The translations under genes were made by a program, and so were the position numbers. DNA of 64,000 bases from Actinospica robiniae DSM 44927 (GTDB lineage: Bacteria; Actinomycetota; Actinomycetes; Streptomycetales; Catenulisporaceae): the NCBI RefSeq assembly GCF_000504285.1, contig NZ_KI632511.1:8786154-8850153 (forward strand), given 5' to 3'. Positions 1-9,181 of this stretch are shown piece after piece. Below the pieces are notes generated by a model, which was not told the origin of the DNA, did not search any database, and was given only the letters and a program-made list of their open reading frames with translations. How positions within the stretch are numbered: position 1 is the stretch's first letter; each line of letters starts with the position of its first letter.

Positions 1-1
1 G

Positions 2-817
2 ATGGCGATCAGTGAACAGTACTCGGCGACGGCTCCGGCCACGGCCGCGTTGCCGACCGGTTCGCCTCGGGTCAGCGTGGTCATCCCGGCGCGCGACGAG
101 GCGCGGAACCTGCCGCTCGTGCTGGGCGAGCTGCCCGTGGGCCTGCACGAGGTGATCCTGGTCGACGGCGGCTCGCAGGACGGCACCGTCGCCGCGGCCC
201 GCCGGGTGCGGCCCGACGTGCGCGTCGTGACCCAGTCCCGCTGCGGCAAGGGCAACGCCCTGGCCTGCGGCATAGCCGAGTGCACCGGCGACATCGCGGT
301 GCTGCTCGACGCGGACTACTCGGCCGACCCGGCGGAGATCGCCGCGTTCGTGGAGAAGCTCGAGGGCGGCGCCGACGTGGTCAAGGGCAGCCGCTTCCTG
401 CGCGAGGGCGGCAGTTCGGATCTGACCGTGTTGCGCCGCGCCGGCAACAAGACCCTGCTCTTCCTGATGAACCGGCTCTACCGGACCTCGTTCAGCGACC
501 TCTGCTACGGCTACAACGCGTTCTGGACTCGATGCAGCCCCGCCCTGGAACTGCCCTCGGCCGGTCCGGGCGAGGCGGAGTTCGGCGACGGATTCGAGTT
601 CGAGACCGTGTTCGCCGCGCACGCCGCGACGGCGCGGCTGGAGATCGGCGAGGTGCCGTCCTTCGAGCGGGACCGCCGGTTCGGCGTGAGCCACCTGCAC
701 ACCTGGCGCGACGGCTGGCGCTGCCTGCACGCGATCCTGCGCGAGCGGCTGCCCTGGCCGAACCCGCAGCAGGTCGAGGCGCTGCCGGTGGAAGCCATGC
801 GAGCTGCGGAGAAGTAG
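2..817 (+). CDS. Family 2 glycosyltransferase (DPM1-like)
   Basis: This is a GT-A fold inverting glycosyltransferase of 271 residues, probably moving a sugar from a nucleotide donor to a lipid or glycan acceptor at the cytoplasmic membrane. The N-terminal donor-binding strand VSVVIPARDE begins near residue 24. The metal-binding DAD motif is at residues 103-105, and the C-terminal part (CYGYNAFW, then SFERDRRFG) matches small actinobacterial GT2 proteins. No membrane segment is present. ATG at position 2 is the first codon that can be seen, so the ribosome site and any longer N-terminus lie outside the window. The next glycosyltransferase starts two bases after the stop, so the two are co-transcribed. 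The acceptor is unknown. Confidence 0.88.
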   Translation: MAISEQYSATAPATAALPTGSPRVSVVIPARDEARNLPLVLGELPVGLHEVILVDGGSQDGTVAAARRVRPDVRVVTQSRCGKGNALACGIAECTGDIAVLLDADYSADPAEIAAFVEKLEGGADVVKGSRFLREGGSSDLTVLRRAGNKTLLFLMNRLYRTSFSDLCYGYNAFWTRCSPALELPSAGPGEAEFGDGFEFETVFAAHAATARLEIGEVPSFERDRRFGVSHLHTWRDGWRCLHAILRERLPWPNPQQVEALPVEAMRAAEK

Positions 818-819
818 TC

Positions 820-1731
820 ATGAGGCCTTGTGCGGCACTCGCCGTCACCCAGTTGGACCTGGACGCGCCGGACGGCCCGTTGCTCGGGCCGGCCGAGCCG
901 ACCACGGTGCTGGCGCTGGTCCGCCTGCACCGCCACCCGGTCGGCGTGGTCGAGGTGCGGGTCGACACCGGTCACCCGTTCGCCACACGCCTGCGCCGCG
1001 CCGCCGTGGCCCAGTTCGGACCGGCCATCCTCGAACACGAGCTGCGCGATCGGGGCGCCGAACCGATGCCGTGGGAGGCCGCGGCGGCGCTCGACGCGGC
1101 GGTTCCCGGCGGGTCTCCCGTGCCCCCCGGGCCCGCCGCCGCGCCGGTCCCGCCATGCCTGCGGCAGCGTGCCCGGGTGCTCGCCGATCCGCCGCCGATC
1201 AGCGTCATCATCGGCACGCGGGAGCAGCCGCGCCGGCTGAGCCGCTGCCTGGACTCCCTGACCACGACGGGCTACCCGAACTTCGAGGTGCTGGTGATCG
1301 ACAGCGCGCCGGAGACGGACGCGACGCGCCACGTGGTGGAGCGCGCCGACGGTCCGATACGGTACCTGCGCACTCATCGGCCCGGCCGCGCGGCGGCGCA
1401 CGAGCTCGGCGCCGCCGAGGCCGAAGGGCGGCTGCTCGCCTTCACCGCCGACGACGTGCGGGTGGACCGGGATTGGCTGCCGGCGATGGCCGAGTCCTTC
1501 GTCGACAGCCCGGTCGGCTGCGCGGCCGGGCTGACCATGCCGGGCGAGGTCGCCGGCCCGCCGCACGGAGTGCTCAACCTCGCCGTCGACGCGGATCTGG
1601 CCCGGGATCAGCTGCGCGGCTTCGACCCGAAAGCGGTCGCCGACCTCTCGCAGCACGCGGTCTACCAGCCGGACGCGGTGCTCTGGGATCAACGCCGCGG
1701 CGACTTGATCGCCCTGGGCGCTCGCCGCTGA
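820..1731 (+). CDS. Family 2 glycosyltransferase, apparently C-terminally truncated
   Basis: The product has 303 residues. Its first ~125 residues form a domain of unknown role. A GT2 domain starts at PPISVIIGTRE near residue 127 and has an ADD metal-site motif at residues 210-212. The start is ATG two bases after the upstream stop. After about residue 235 the protein stops resembling GT2 enzymes. The expected acceptor-side motifs (a GAN(M/N)xF-R segment and a GGFD helix) are missing, and the frame ends in an arginine-rich tail that overlaps a degraded oxidoreductase on the other strand. I infer that a deletion removed the 3' end, so the enzyme may be inactive. A short divergent GT2 that is naturally like this is possible. 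Confidence 0.6.
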   Translation: MRPCAALAVTQLDLDAPDGPLLGPAEPTTVLALVRLHRHPVGVVEVRVDTGHPFATRLRRAAVAQFGPAILEHELRDRGAEPMPWEAAAALDAAVPGGSPVPPGPAAAPVPPCLRQRARVLADPPPISVIIGTREQPRRLSRCLDSLTTTGYPNFEVLVIDSAPETDATRHVVERADGPIRYLRTHRPGRAAAHELGAAEAEGRLLAFTADDVRVDRDWLPAMAESFVDSPVGCAAGLTMPGEVAGPPHGVLNLAVDADLARDQLRGFDPKAVADLSQHAVYQPDAVLWDQRRGDLIALGARR

Positions 1732-2235
1732 CGCTCTGCCTGGTTCCGTTCGCGCACTCGCGTGTGAATCGCCTGCGCCAACCGAGGGCTCGCGTATTCG
1801 CTCCCGCATACGAAGCGCATCAGCGGCCCATACGAGGCGGCGGAAGGGAATCCGACGAAGTAGAGTCCCGGGATCGAGGACTGATACCCCGCGCCGAGCC
1901 TCGGCCAGTGGTTCACCCGGGCCAGCGCGTCATTGATATCAGAGCTCAGAAACGTGAATGAGTCCTCGGCGATACGGTAGCCGGTGGCGGCGATGACGTG
2001 GTCCGCGTGCAGAGTCTCCCGCGCGCCGTCCGGTCCGGCCAGCCGCAGCGTGACGCCGCCGCCCTCGGCCGCGACGCCGAGCACTGCCCGCCGGGGCGGA
2101 ACGTGGGCGTGTCCGATCAGGCCGCTGGCGACCACGACCGCACGGGTCCCGAAGCGCTCGCCGGCCGAGGTGCGCGTACGCCGAAAGGCCGTAGGGTCCC
2201 GCGCCTAGCACGAGGACGTCGGTGGCAGTGGTCAT
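1689..2235 (-). pseudogene. Remnant of an FAD-dependent monooxygenase-like oxidoreductase
   Basis: The N-terminus begins at ATG 2235 with the dinucleotide-binding motif GAGPYGLSAYAHL. Near 2160 the reading frame changes and the sequence resumes in another frame as VVVASGLIGHAHVP, which normally lies about 100 residues further into these proteins. It then jumps again to a C-terminal section (DHVIAATGYR, then GLYFVGFPSAASYGP) that is intact to 1689. Pieces of a ~400-residue flavoprotein are thus compressed into ~180 codons with one frameshift and at least two internal deletions. Relatives of such flavoproteins occur next to ATP-grasp and glycosyltransferase genes, which fits this locus. It cannot make a working enzyme as it stands. 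Confidence 0.75.
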
Positions 2236-2493
2236 GGGCAGAGTAGTCCTGGGGGCGCCATTGCCGCGCCCGAGGTGGACGGTTCGGACCTCGACGTACG
2301 CGGGTCGATGCCTTTCAGGCTCTCGCGCCGCCTGGCGCGGCGCGCGCTGAGCACCGGGCTCCGATCGCCGCGCTGTCTTCCCGCGCCATCCGCGTCCTGA
2401 TGCACGACTCCTGCTGCCCGATTGCGCGTCAGTTCGACCCGAATTACGGTGATATGGCCACGGACGACAGAGCTGAGGGAGGCGTGCCGATCC

Positions 2494-3786
2494 ATGCCAC
2501 GGCCGCCTGACCGCGCGCACGCGCCCGCCCAGTCCGAGTCCCAGCGCCGCACCTCGGCCGGGACGCCCGTCGTCACCCGGCTCACCCGCTTCGCCCAGTG
2601 CGCGGCCCTCGAAGCCGACTGGCGCGCCCTCGCCGACGAGGCCGCGCCGCTCAACCCCTACGCTTCGCCCGACTGGACGCTCACCTGGCTGCGGCACGTC
2701 GTGCACGAGAGCGAACTCGCGGTCCTGACCGTCCATCGGGACTCCCGCCTGATCGGCATCGCCCCGTTCTACCTGCGCGACCTCGCTCACCTCGCGCACA
2801 CGGTGCAGCTCGCCGGCACCGGACGCCTCGGTGCGTTGACGGAGGTCCCGCAGGTGCTCGCCGCGCCGGGGGAGACGAGGCGGGTGATGCGCGCGGTAGT
2901 GGCGCATTGGCTCACCCGTTCGCAGGAATGGGACTGGCTCGAGCTCCCTCTGACGGCCGATCAGGGCTGGTTCGAGCCGCAGTGGCTGGGGGAGAGCCGT
3001 GCAGTGCGCGGGCTCGTCCAGCACAAGACCACGCGAGCGGCCATCGTGCTGCCCTTGGCGGAGCAGACCTCCCTGCGGCCCTTGCTCAAGCGCAACGTCT
3101 GGGAGAGCGTCAAACGGGCCCGGCACCGCCTCGACCGTGCCGGCGAGCCCTGGGACATCGCCATCCACACCGCGCCGGGCGACGTGCGCGCGACGTTGCC
3201 GGAGCTGCGGCGGCTGCACGCCGCGCGAGCCGAGATGGAGGGTGCGCGGGTGCACCCCGACGCGCTCGGCGAACCGCGTCGTCGCGCCTTCTTCAACGAC
3301 GCCGTCCATCGATTGGCGGCTTCGGGACGCGTCGAACTGCTGACGCTGAACGTCGCGGGCACTCCGGTCGCCGCGCAGCTTGTGCTCCGTGCGCCCTCGG
3401 CCGCCTACTTCGCGCTCAGCGGCATCGATCCGCAGTGGTGGTCGGTCGGGCCTGTCACTCTTCTGCAGTACACGGCGATGGAACGCGCGTTAGAGCGCGG
3501 TGACACCGAGGTGAATCTCTCGGTCGGGCCGGACATCTCGAAGCTCCGCTGGAGCGAGCGAATCGTGCAACACCCCGAGTTCGTGGTCTGCGGGCCGCGC
3601 GGACGCTCGCGTGCGCTGCTTTCGGGTTACGCGGCGGCGGCCGCGGTGGCGGCGGTGCGACGCGAGGCCGGTCGCCACCAGGTGCGGGAGCACCACGAGC
3701 AGGAGCACCACGAGCAAGAGCACGAGCAGTCGGGGCAGGAACAGCCGGATCATGCGCCTGCGCATTCGGGGAGTGAGCGCGCGTGA
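2494..3786 (+). CDS. GNAT-like acyltransferase (CelD/BioF2 family)
   Basis: This 430-residue protein resembles the acetyltransferases found in cellulose and exopolysaccharide clusters (Acetyltransf_6/CelD type). It probably acylates a sugar or a lipid-linked intermediate. Landmarks are NPYASPDWTLTWLRH near the N-terminus, RLIGIAPFYLRD, and the C-terminal GNAT half around VELLTLNVAGTPVAAQLVL and YFALSGID. I chose ATG 2494, which is preceded by GAGGGAGG. A TTG-started longer frame from 2422 is less likely. The last ~35 residues are His/Glu/Gln-rich and encoded by tandem 15-bp units. The stop overlaps the next GTG start (GTGA), indicating translational coupling to the GT4 gene. Confidence 0.75.
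   Translation: MPRPPDRAHAPAQSESQRRTSAGTPVVTRLTRFAQCAALEADWRALADEAAPLNPYASPDWTLTWLRHVVHESELAVLTVHRDSRLIGIAPFYLRDLAHLAHTVQLAGTGRLGALTEVPQVLAAPGETRRVMRAVVAHWLTRSQEWDWLELPLTADQGWFEPQWLGESRAVRGLVQHKTTRAAIVLPLAEQTSLRPLLKRNVWESVKRARHRLDRAGEPWDIAIHTAPGDVRATLPELRRLHAARAEMEGARVHPDALGEPRRRAFFNDAVHRLAASGRVELLTLNVAGTPVAAQLVLRAPSAAYFALSGIDPQWWSVGPVTLLQYTAMERALERGDTEVNLSVGPDISKLRWSERIVQHPEFVVCGPRGRSRALLSGYAAAAAVAAVRREAGRHQVREHHEQEHHEQEHEQSGQEQPDHAPAHSGSERA
3688..3729 (+). repeat. 15-bp tandem repeat coding a His/Glu/Gln tail
   Basis: Two adjacent 15-base units (GAGCACCACGAGCAG, the second ending in A) are followed by a shortened 12-base unit inside the acyltransferase gene. They encode EHHEQ-EHHEQ-EHEQ. 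The reading frame is kept because the unit is a multiple of three. Slippage could change tail length between strains. Confidence 0.85.
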
Positions 3787-4979
3787 CGAGGCGGCCCCGG
3801 ATCTGCGTCGTCGGTTCCGGCTGGCGTTTCACCAGCGGTATCAGCTACTTCACCTGCCGGCTGTCCGGCGCCCTGGCCGATCGCGCGGACGTCACGGCCA
3901 TCCTGATGCGGCGTCTGCTGCCGCGGCGGTTCTACCCGGGACGCGAGCGGGTCGGGCGGCCGCTCGCGGCGCTCGCCTACGACCCGCGCGTCGAGGTGTT
4001 CGACGGGGTCGACTGGTACTGGGGCCTCGGCATCGTGCGCGCGGCACGGCTCATCCGGTGCACCCGGCCCGACGTGCTTCTGCTGCAATGGTGGACGGGC
4101 ACGGTCCTGCACAGCTACCTGCTTCTCGTGCTCGTCGCACGGTCGGTCGGCACCCGCATCGTGGTCGAGTTCCACGAGATCGAGGACACCGGTGAGGCGC
4201 GGCTCCCGCTCGTAGGCCCGGTCGTAAGCCGCTTGTTGCGTGCGCTGCTCACGCGCGCGGACGGCTTTCTCGTGCACTCGGAGTTCGACGCGAGCGCCGT
4301 GCGGCATACCTATGATCTGACCGGACGGCCCATCAGGGTCGTTCCGCACGGGCCTTACGACCATCACCGCGCCGCGCATCGGCCCGGCGCCGAGCCCGGG
4401 GTATGCCGACTGCTCTACTTCGGGACGATCCGCCCGTACAAGGGTGTTGAATTCCTGGTCGAGGCCTTCGGCACGCTCACCGCCGCCGAGGCGGAGCGCT
4501 ACCGGCTGACCGTCGTCGGCGAGACCTGGGAGGGATGGACGAGGCCGCTCGAACTGATCGAGTCGTCCCCGCACCGCGACCGGATCACGCTGGTGAACCG
4601 CTACGTCTCCGACGACGAGATCACCGGCTACTTCGCCGAGGCGGACGCCGTCGTGCTGCCGTATCTGCGTTCCTCGGCCAGCGGTCCGCTGCACATCGCG
4701 ATGAGCAACGGTCTGCCGGTGATCGTCACCTCGGTCGGCGGGCTGACCGAGGCGGCGGCCGACTACGGTGGCGCGATCCTCGTTCCGCCCGCTGACGCGG
4801 CCGCGCTCGCCGACGCGTTGCGCGAGGTGCCGGACCGCATCGGCGCGCAGTATCAGGACCGGCATTCCTGGGAGGCGAACGTCGAGGCCTTGCTCGACTT
4901 CGCCGCTGCGGAATCCCACCCGGCCGGATCCCAAGCGCGCGGACCCCACGCGCCCGGATCCGGCGGGGTGGGCCGGTGA
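3783..4979 (+). CDS. Family 4 glycosyltransferase
   Basis: This is a GT-B fold glycosyltransferase of 398 residues that starts at a GTG overlapping the previous stop. The C-terminal Rossmann half carries LLYFGTIRPYKGVEFLVEAF and a donor-site segment SASGPLHIAMSNGLPVIVT. In that segment the usual E-x7-E acid pair is replaced, as in the QSGV-type subset of GT4. The N-terminal half has GSGWRFTSGISYFT, a typical acceptor-side glycine loop. The tail is Gly/Pro/His rich and low in complexity. It ends in another GTGA overlap with the next GT4, so at least 2494-6169 is one translationally coupled unit. Confidence 0.87.
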   Translation: MTRRPRICVVGSGWRFTSGISYFTCRLSGALADRADVTAILMRRLLPRRFYPGRERVGRPLAALAYDPRVEVFDGVDWYWGLGIVRAARLIRCTRPDVLLLQWWTGTVLHSYLLLVLVARSVGTRIVVEFHEIEDTGEARLPLVGPVVSRLLRALLTRADGFLVHSEFDASAVRHTYDLTGRPIRVVPHGPYDHHRAAHRPGAEPGVCRLLYFGTIRPYKGVEFLVEAFGTLTAAEAERYRLTVVGETWEGWTRPLELIESSPHRDRITLVNRYVSDDEITGYFAEADAVVLPYLRSSASGPLHIAMSNGLPVIVTSVGGLTEAAADYGGAILVPPADAAALADALREVPDRIGAQYQDRHSWEANVEALLDFAAAESHPAGSQARGPHAPGSGGVGR

Positions 4980-6169
4980 GGATCGCTCTCGCAGCCCCCG
5001 GATATCCCCCGACGCTCGGCGGCGTCGAGCAGGTCGTCGCCCAGTCGGCGCGCGCCCTTGTCCGCGCGGGGCACGAGGTCGAGGTGTTCGCGCAGCAGCG
5101 TCAGGACGGCCACTATGGCGGTCCGGCGGAAGGCGCACCCGCGGAGAGTGGGACCGCGGCGACCACCACGGGGCTCGACGGCGAGGACAGCGAGTCGATC
5201 AAGGTGCACCGCTTCGCCACCCACGGACCGCACGACTACCCGTTCGCACCCGGACTCTGGCCGGCCCTGGCCGCGCGAGCCGCCGAGTTCGACGTCGTAC
5301 ACGGCCACAGCTACCACACGCTCACCGGGCTCTCCGCAGTGCTCGGCGCCCGCTCGCGGGCGCCGTTCGTGTTCTCGCCGCACTACCACGGCACCGGCCA
5401 CTCCCCGCTGCGCGCCGTGCTGCACCGGGTCTATCGGCCGCTCGGCGCGTACATCTTCCGCCGAGCCGACGCCGTGGTCTGCGTTTCCGGCGCGGAGGCG
5501 GAGCTGGTCGCCGAGCACTTCCCCGGCGCGGCCGAGCGCTGCTCGGTCGTGCCGAACGGCGTCGACCGGGCGGCCATCCGCGCCGCCGAGCCGTTCCCGG
5601 GTATCCGGCCGACCATCCTCAGCGTCGGCCGGCTCGAACGCTACAAGCGCGTCGACCGGCTGATCGAGGCCTTCGCACAGCTCACCTACCCGGGCGTACG
5701 GCTAGTGGTGATCGGGGCCGGCCCCGACGCGGAACGGCTGATGGAGCTCGCCCGGTCCCTCGACCTGCTCGACCCGACCGGCCCGCGCTCAGTCCGCTTC
5801 CCCGGGCGGGTCGCGCAGGACGTGCTGCACCGCTGGCTGCGCACCTGCCGTCTGCTCTGCAGCCTGTCAGAGCACGAAGCGTTCGGACTCGCGCCGGCCG
5901 AGGCCCTCGCCGCCGGCGCGACGGTCCTGCTCTCCGACATCCCCGCGCATCGCGAGATGGCCGCATACGGTCCGGTCGAGCTGGTCCGTGCCACCGAGGA
6001 CGCGCCTTCGCTGGCGGCCCGGCTCGAGCGGCAGTTGCACCATCGCCTGCCGCCCGCAGACGGCGCCGTCGTCGCGGACTGGGACGACGTGGCGCGCCGC
6101 CTGGTCGAGGTCTACCGCTCCGTCAGCTCCGCCGCCGGTCCTCGTGCCGCCCCGCCGCACCCGGTCTGA
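4976..6169 (+). CDS. Family 4 glycosyltransferase
   Basis: This 397-residue retaining GT-B enzyme has the N-terminal motif YPPTLGGVEQVVAQSARAL typical of GT4. The C-terminal nucleotide-sugar site contains LSVGRLERYKRVDRLIEAF and the canonical E-x7-E pair at residues 301 and 309 (EAFGLAPAE). Its GTG start overlaps the upstream stop. No signal peptide or membrane segment is visible, so it should work at the cytoplasmic face of the membrane. It probably adds one residue of the repeat unit made by this locus. Donor and acceptor cannot be told from the sequence. Confidence 0.9.
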   Translation: MRIALAAPGYPPTLGGVEQVVAQSARALVRAGHEVEVFAQQRQDGHYGGPAEGAPAESGTAATTTGLDGEDSESIKVHRFATHGPHDYPFAPGLWPALAARAAEFDVVHGHSYHTLTGLSAVLGARSRAPFVFSPHYHGTGHSPLRAVLHRVYRPLGAYIFRRADAVVCVSGAEAELVAEHFPGAAERCSVVPNGVDRAAIRAAEPFPGIRPTILSVGRLERYKRVDRLIEAFAQLTYPGVRLVVIGAGPDAERLMELARSLDLLDPTGPRSVRFPGRVAQDVLHRWLRTCRLLCSLSEHEAFGLAPAEALAAGATVLLSDIPAHREMAAYGPVELVRATEDAPSLAARLERQLHHRLPPADGAVVADWDDVARRLVEVYRSVSSAAGPRAAPPHPV

Positions 6170-6312
6170 CCCGGCGTCCGGGATCGCCCGGCAGTGTCGG
6201 TCGTTGATTTCCACGGCCGCCGATGCCAGCATTGGGCCATGTCAGAGGCGTGCGAGCGGGCCGCGCAGCTCGCACCTGCGCCGGGTACCCAGGCGCCGCG
6301 GCGCCGGACCTG

Positions 6313-8286
6313 ATGGAATCCGCGGCCGCACCGGCACGGGCCGAACGCGTGCGCGCAGACGCCGGGCGGCACGGGAACATCGCGTGGGCGTGTGTGCTCG
6401 CCGCCGCCTTCGCCGGCGGCGCGGTGCTGCTGCGCTTCGCCTACGCCCAGGCTCTCGACAACGCTCTGACCGGGTTCGGTTCCGCAAGCCGGTACGGGTT
6501 GTTCTGGGCCGGCGTGGCGGTGTTTCTGCTGCCCGCGGCCGTCAGGCTGCTGACCATGTCCGCCGGCGGTTCGGCGCGCCGGATCGTGGTGACGGCGGTC
6601 GCGGTGTTCACCTACATCCCGCGGGTTCTGCGCAGTCCGACCGAGCCGCTCTTCTTCGACGAGCTCGCGCACTGGACGCAGGCCCAGCACCTTCACGACA
6701 GCGGCAAGCTCTTCCAGCCCAACGTCGTGACGCCCATCTCGTCCTACCCCGGCCTGCACCTGCTGACCGTGGCCCTGCGCTACTTCAGCGGGCTCGACAC
6801 CTACCAGGCCGGCCTCGTGATCGGCGGGCTGGGGCACGTCCTGGAACTGCTCGCCGTGTTCTTCCTGGCCCGGCGGATCACCGGCTCCGACCACATCGCC
6901 GGGATCGCTGGGCTCTGTTACGCGCTCAACCCCGGATACCTGCTGTTCACCGCCGAGTACGCGTACGAGACACTGGCCCTGATCTTCGTGGCGTGGGCGT
7001 TCGCGCTGCTGCAGCTCACCGGGCCCGGTGCGGGGCCGGCCCGGGTGCGCACGGCGTGGGCGGTGCTGATCGGCGTGCTCGTGGCGGCCACGGCGGTCAC
7101 CCACCCCCTCTCGGCGCTGATCCTGACGTTCCTCACACTCGTGTTCGCCGTCGCCGGCCTGCCGTGGCGCGCCCCGTTGCGCGTGAGCGCGCCGCCGGTG
7201 CTGCTCACCGCCTTCGGCATCGCCGCGAATCTCGCCTGGATCGCCGCGTTCGGCTTCACGGTCCTGTCCTATCTCACCCCTTATCCGTCTCAGGGGCTGC
7301 GCCAGCTCACCACCCTGATCACGCACGGCGGCCACAGCGCCGGCTCCGGCCGCGGCGCGTTCCAGCAGACCGACCTGCCGCGGTACGCGGTCGACGCCGC
7401 GTACGCGGCCCCGGTGCTGGTGACGCTGGGCGCGGCGGCCGGGATCTGGATCGGGCGGCGGTGGCTGCGCCGTTCGCCGATGTTCCGCACCGTGGCGCTG
7501 ATCTGCGTGTTCTACCCGCTCTCGTTCCCGCTCGTGCTGACCACGCAGGGGGCTCCGGGCGCGCACCGGTCGTGGCCGTTCGCCTTTCTGGCGCTGGCGG
7601 TGCCGGTCGCCGTCGCCGTCGGCGCGTGGTGCGCCTACGCCGCGCGGAACCGGTACGGGCGCGCATCGGTCGCCCCCGTCCGGATGCCGCGGGGCGGGGT
7701 GGGGCGCCGCCGGGCCGGGCGGTTGGCCGCGTTCGGGGCCGTGCCGGTGTGCGCGGTGGCGGCGCTGGCCGTGGTGGTCGGCGGTTCGGCGGGCGAGAAC
7801 AACGACGCCGGGATGTTCCCAGGGCCGTGGGCCTTCGCCGACGGCAGGATCCAGTCCCCTGAGCTCTCGCAGCTCACGGCTTGGGCGTTGCAGACTCAGG
7901 GGTCCGGGCACAATTTCATCGCCGACTATTTCACCGGCGGGGTGTTCGGGGCGTTCGCAGACGACTTCTACCTCGTCGGGTTCCCGTCCTGGGACCTGTA
8001 CTTCTACGACGGGTCGCCCAAGGCGCAGACCCTCGAACGCCTCGGTCCCGACAACGTGACGTTCATGCTCGTCGACACCCGGCTGGCCAAGGTGCCCAAC
8101 ACCGACTACTACTTCAGTTCGAGCGAGCCCGGCGCCTACCAGCACACCTCGCCCATCCCGCTCTCGGCTCTGGAGAAGTTCACCGCCTTCCCCTGGGCGG
8201 CGAAGATCTACCAGTCGGAGAACTACGCCCTCTACCGCGTGCAGCCGACCGAGCTTCACGCGGGTGTCTACGGCGAGGCGCCGTGA
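6313..8286 (+). CDS. Polytopic membrane protein, GT-C glycosyltransferase-like
   Basis: The protein has 657 residues with about 11 hydrophobic segments followed by a soluble C-terminal domain (from ~residue 500, NFIADYFTGGVFGAF onward). The first extracytoplasmic loop contains the acidic motif FFDELAHW, the place where GT-C enzymes that use polyprenyl-linked sugars keep catalytic acids. A role in transferring or polymerising glycan outside the membrane is likely but inferred. I prefer ATG 6313 over ATG 6223, because the 30 extra residues are arginine/glycine-rich and unlike a membrane protein start; neither has a good ribosome site. The stop overlaps the next GTG. Confidence 0.65.
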   Translation: MESAAAPARAERVRADAGRHGNIAWACVLAAAFAGGAVLLRFAYAQALDNALTGFGSASRYGLFWAGVAVFLLPAAVRLLTMSAGGSARRIVVTAVAVFTYIPRVLRSPTEPLFFDELAHWTQAQHLHDSGKLFQPNVVTPISSYPGLHLLTVALRYFSGLDTYQAGLVIGGLGHVLELLAVFFLARRITGSDHIAGIAGLCYALNPGYLLFTAEYAYETLALIFVAWAFALLQLTGPGAGPARVRTAWAVLIGVLVAATAVTHPLSALILTFLTLVFAVAGLPWRAPLRVSAPPVLLTAFGIAANLAWIAAFGFTVLSYLTPYPSQGLRQLTTLITHGGHSAGSGRGAFQQTDLPRYAVDAAYAAPVLVTLGAAAGIWIGRRWLRRSPMFRTVALICVFYPLSFPLVLTTQGAPGAHRSWPFAFLALAVPVAVAVGAWCAYAARNRYGRASVAPVRMPRGGVGRRRAGRLAAFGAVPVCAVAALAVVVGGSAGENNDAGMFPGPWAFADGRIQSPELSQLTAWALQTQGSGHNFIADYFTGGVFGAFADDFYLVGFPSWDLYFYDGSPKAQTLERLGPDNVTFMLVDTRLAKVPNTDYYFSSSEPGAYQHTSPIPLSALEKFTAFPWAAKIYQSENYALYRVQPTELHAGVYGEAP

Positions 8287-9152
8287 CCGGGCACCTGAAA
8301 GGTGAAGCCCGGCCGCGCCGGGGACTGGCGGCGTGGGCCGAGGACGGCAGCTTGCACATCGTCCTCGCCGCGGGCCTGCTCGCCGTATGCCTGGCGATGC
8401 CCGGCGAGAGCAGGGCGTTCGTCGGGCTGCCGTTGGCGCTGTGGGCGCCGGGCTACTGCACGGTCCTGCTGATCTTCAGCCGGCGGGCGTGGGTCTCGCG
8501 GTTCGACGCGCTCGCCAGGCTCGCCATCGCGTGCACCCTGAGCATGGCGGTCTGGCCGCTGCTGATGCTCCTGGCTTACGCCGTGCACCGCCAGGTGACG
8601 CAGGCGAGCACTGTGGCGGTGTTCCTGAGCTTCGCGGTCGTGACCCTGCTCCGGGTTCGGCTCCGTTCGGCCGCGGGCGGGCGGGCGCCGGTGCGCCCCG
8701 GGCCGGCGCGCGGAAGGTCTCCGTGGGCGGCCGCGGGGGCCGTCGGGGTGGTGCTTGCCGGAGCCGGGCTTACGGCGGGGCTCGCGGCCAGCCTGCCGGC
8801 GCAGCAGAGCAGCCGCACCGGTGCCGTCGCGCTGGCCGGGTCCGCCGCGAAGGCCGGCGGACCGCTCGCCCGCAGCGCCCCGCTGGCCGGTTCCGTCGAG
8901 GTTCTGGTCGCTGATCCGGGGCCGCTGACGCGGACCTTCCGGGTCTCGGCCGGAATCGACCACGCGCAGGCGTGGGCCGCGGCGACGGTCGAGGTGGCGG
9001 CGGGCGGGCAGCGCGAGGTGACGCTCTCCGGGCCGCTGCCGGCCACCTCCTGCCTCGCAAGGCTGCGGATCACCGTGTCGTCTCAGGACGGGAGCCTGGC
9101 TCCCCTCGTGGTCTACTTCCAGGGCAACACCCCTGGGGCGTGCCCGACCTGA
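8283..9152 (+). CDS. DUF1616-like membrane protein
   Basis: This 289-residue protein starts at a GTG overlapping the GT-C-like gene. The N-terminal half has four to five hydrophobic segments with RAFVGLPLALWAPGYC, resembling DUF1616 membrane proteins found in surface-glycan loci. After another membrane segment near residue 160 comes an exported domain of ~110 residues (SVEVLVADPGPLTRTFRVSA), which looks like a beta-sandwich. The function is unknown. Coupling to the preceding gene suggests the two proteins form a complex. It is the last gene of the rightward glycan operon and converges with the GT4 gene at 9182. Confidence 0.6.
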   Translation: MTGHLKGEARPRRGLAAWAEDGSLHIVLAAGLLAVCLAMPGESRAFVGLPLALWAPGYCTVLLIFSRRAWVSRFDALARLAIACTLSMAVWPLLMLLAYAVHRQVTQASTVAVFLSFAVVTLLRVRLRSAAGGRAPVRPGPARGRSPWAAAGAVGVVLAGAGLTAGLAASLPAQQSSRTGAVALAGSAAKAGGPLARSAPLAGSVEVLVADPGPLTRTFRVSAGIDHAQAWAAATVEVAAGGQREVTLSGPLPATSCLARLRITVSSQDGSLAPLVVYFQGNTPGACPT

Positions 9153-9181
9153 AAGCCCGTCGGGCGTCGTACGCGCCCGGT

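Noticed and set aside
6223-6312. Longer N-terminus of the GT-C-like membrane protein
   Set aside because: The 30 added residues are Arg/Gly-rich and unlike a membrane protein start, and no ribosome site precedes ATG 6223. It cannot be fully ruled out.
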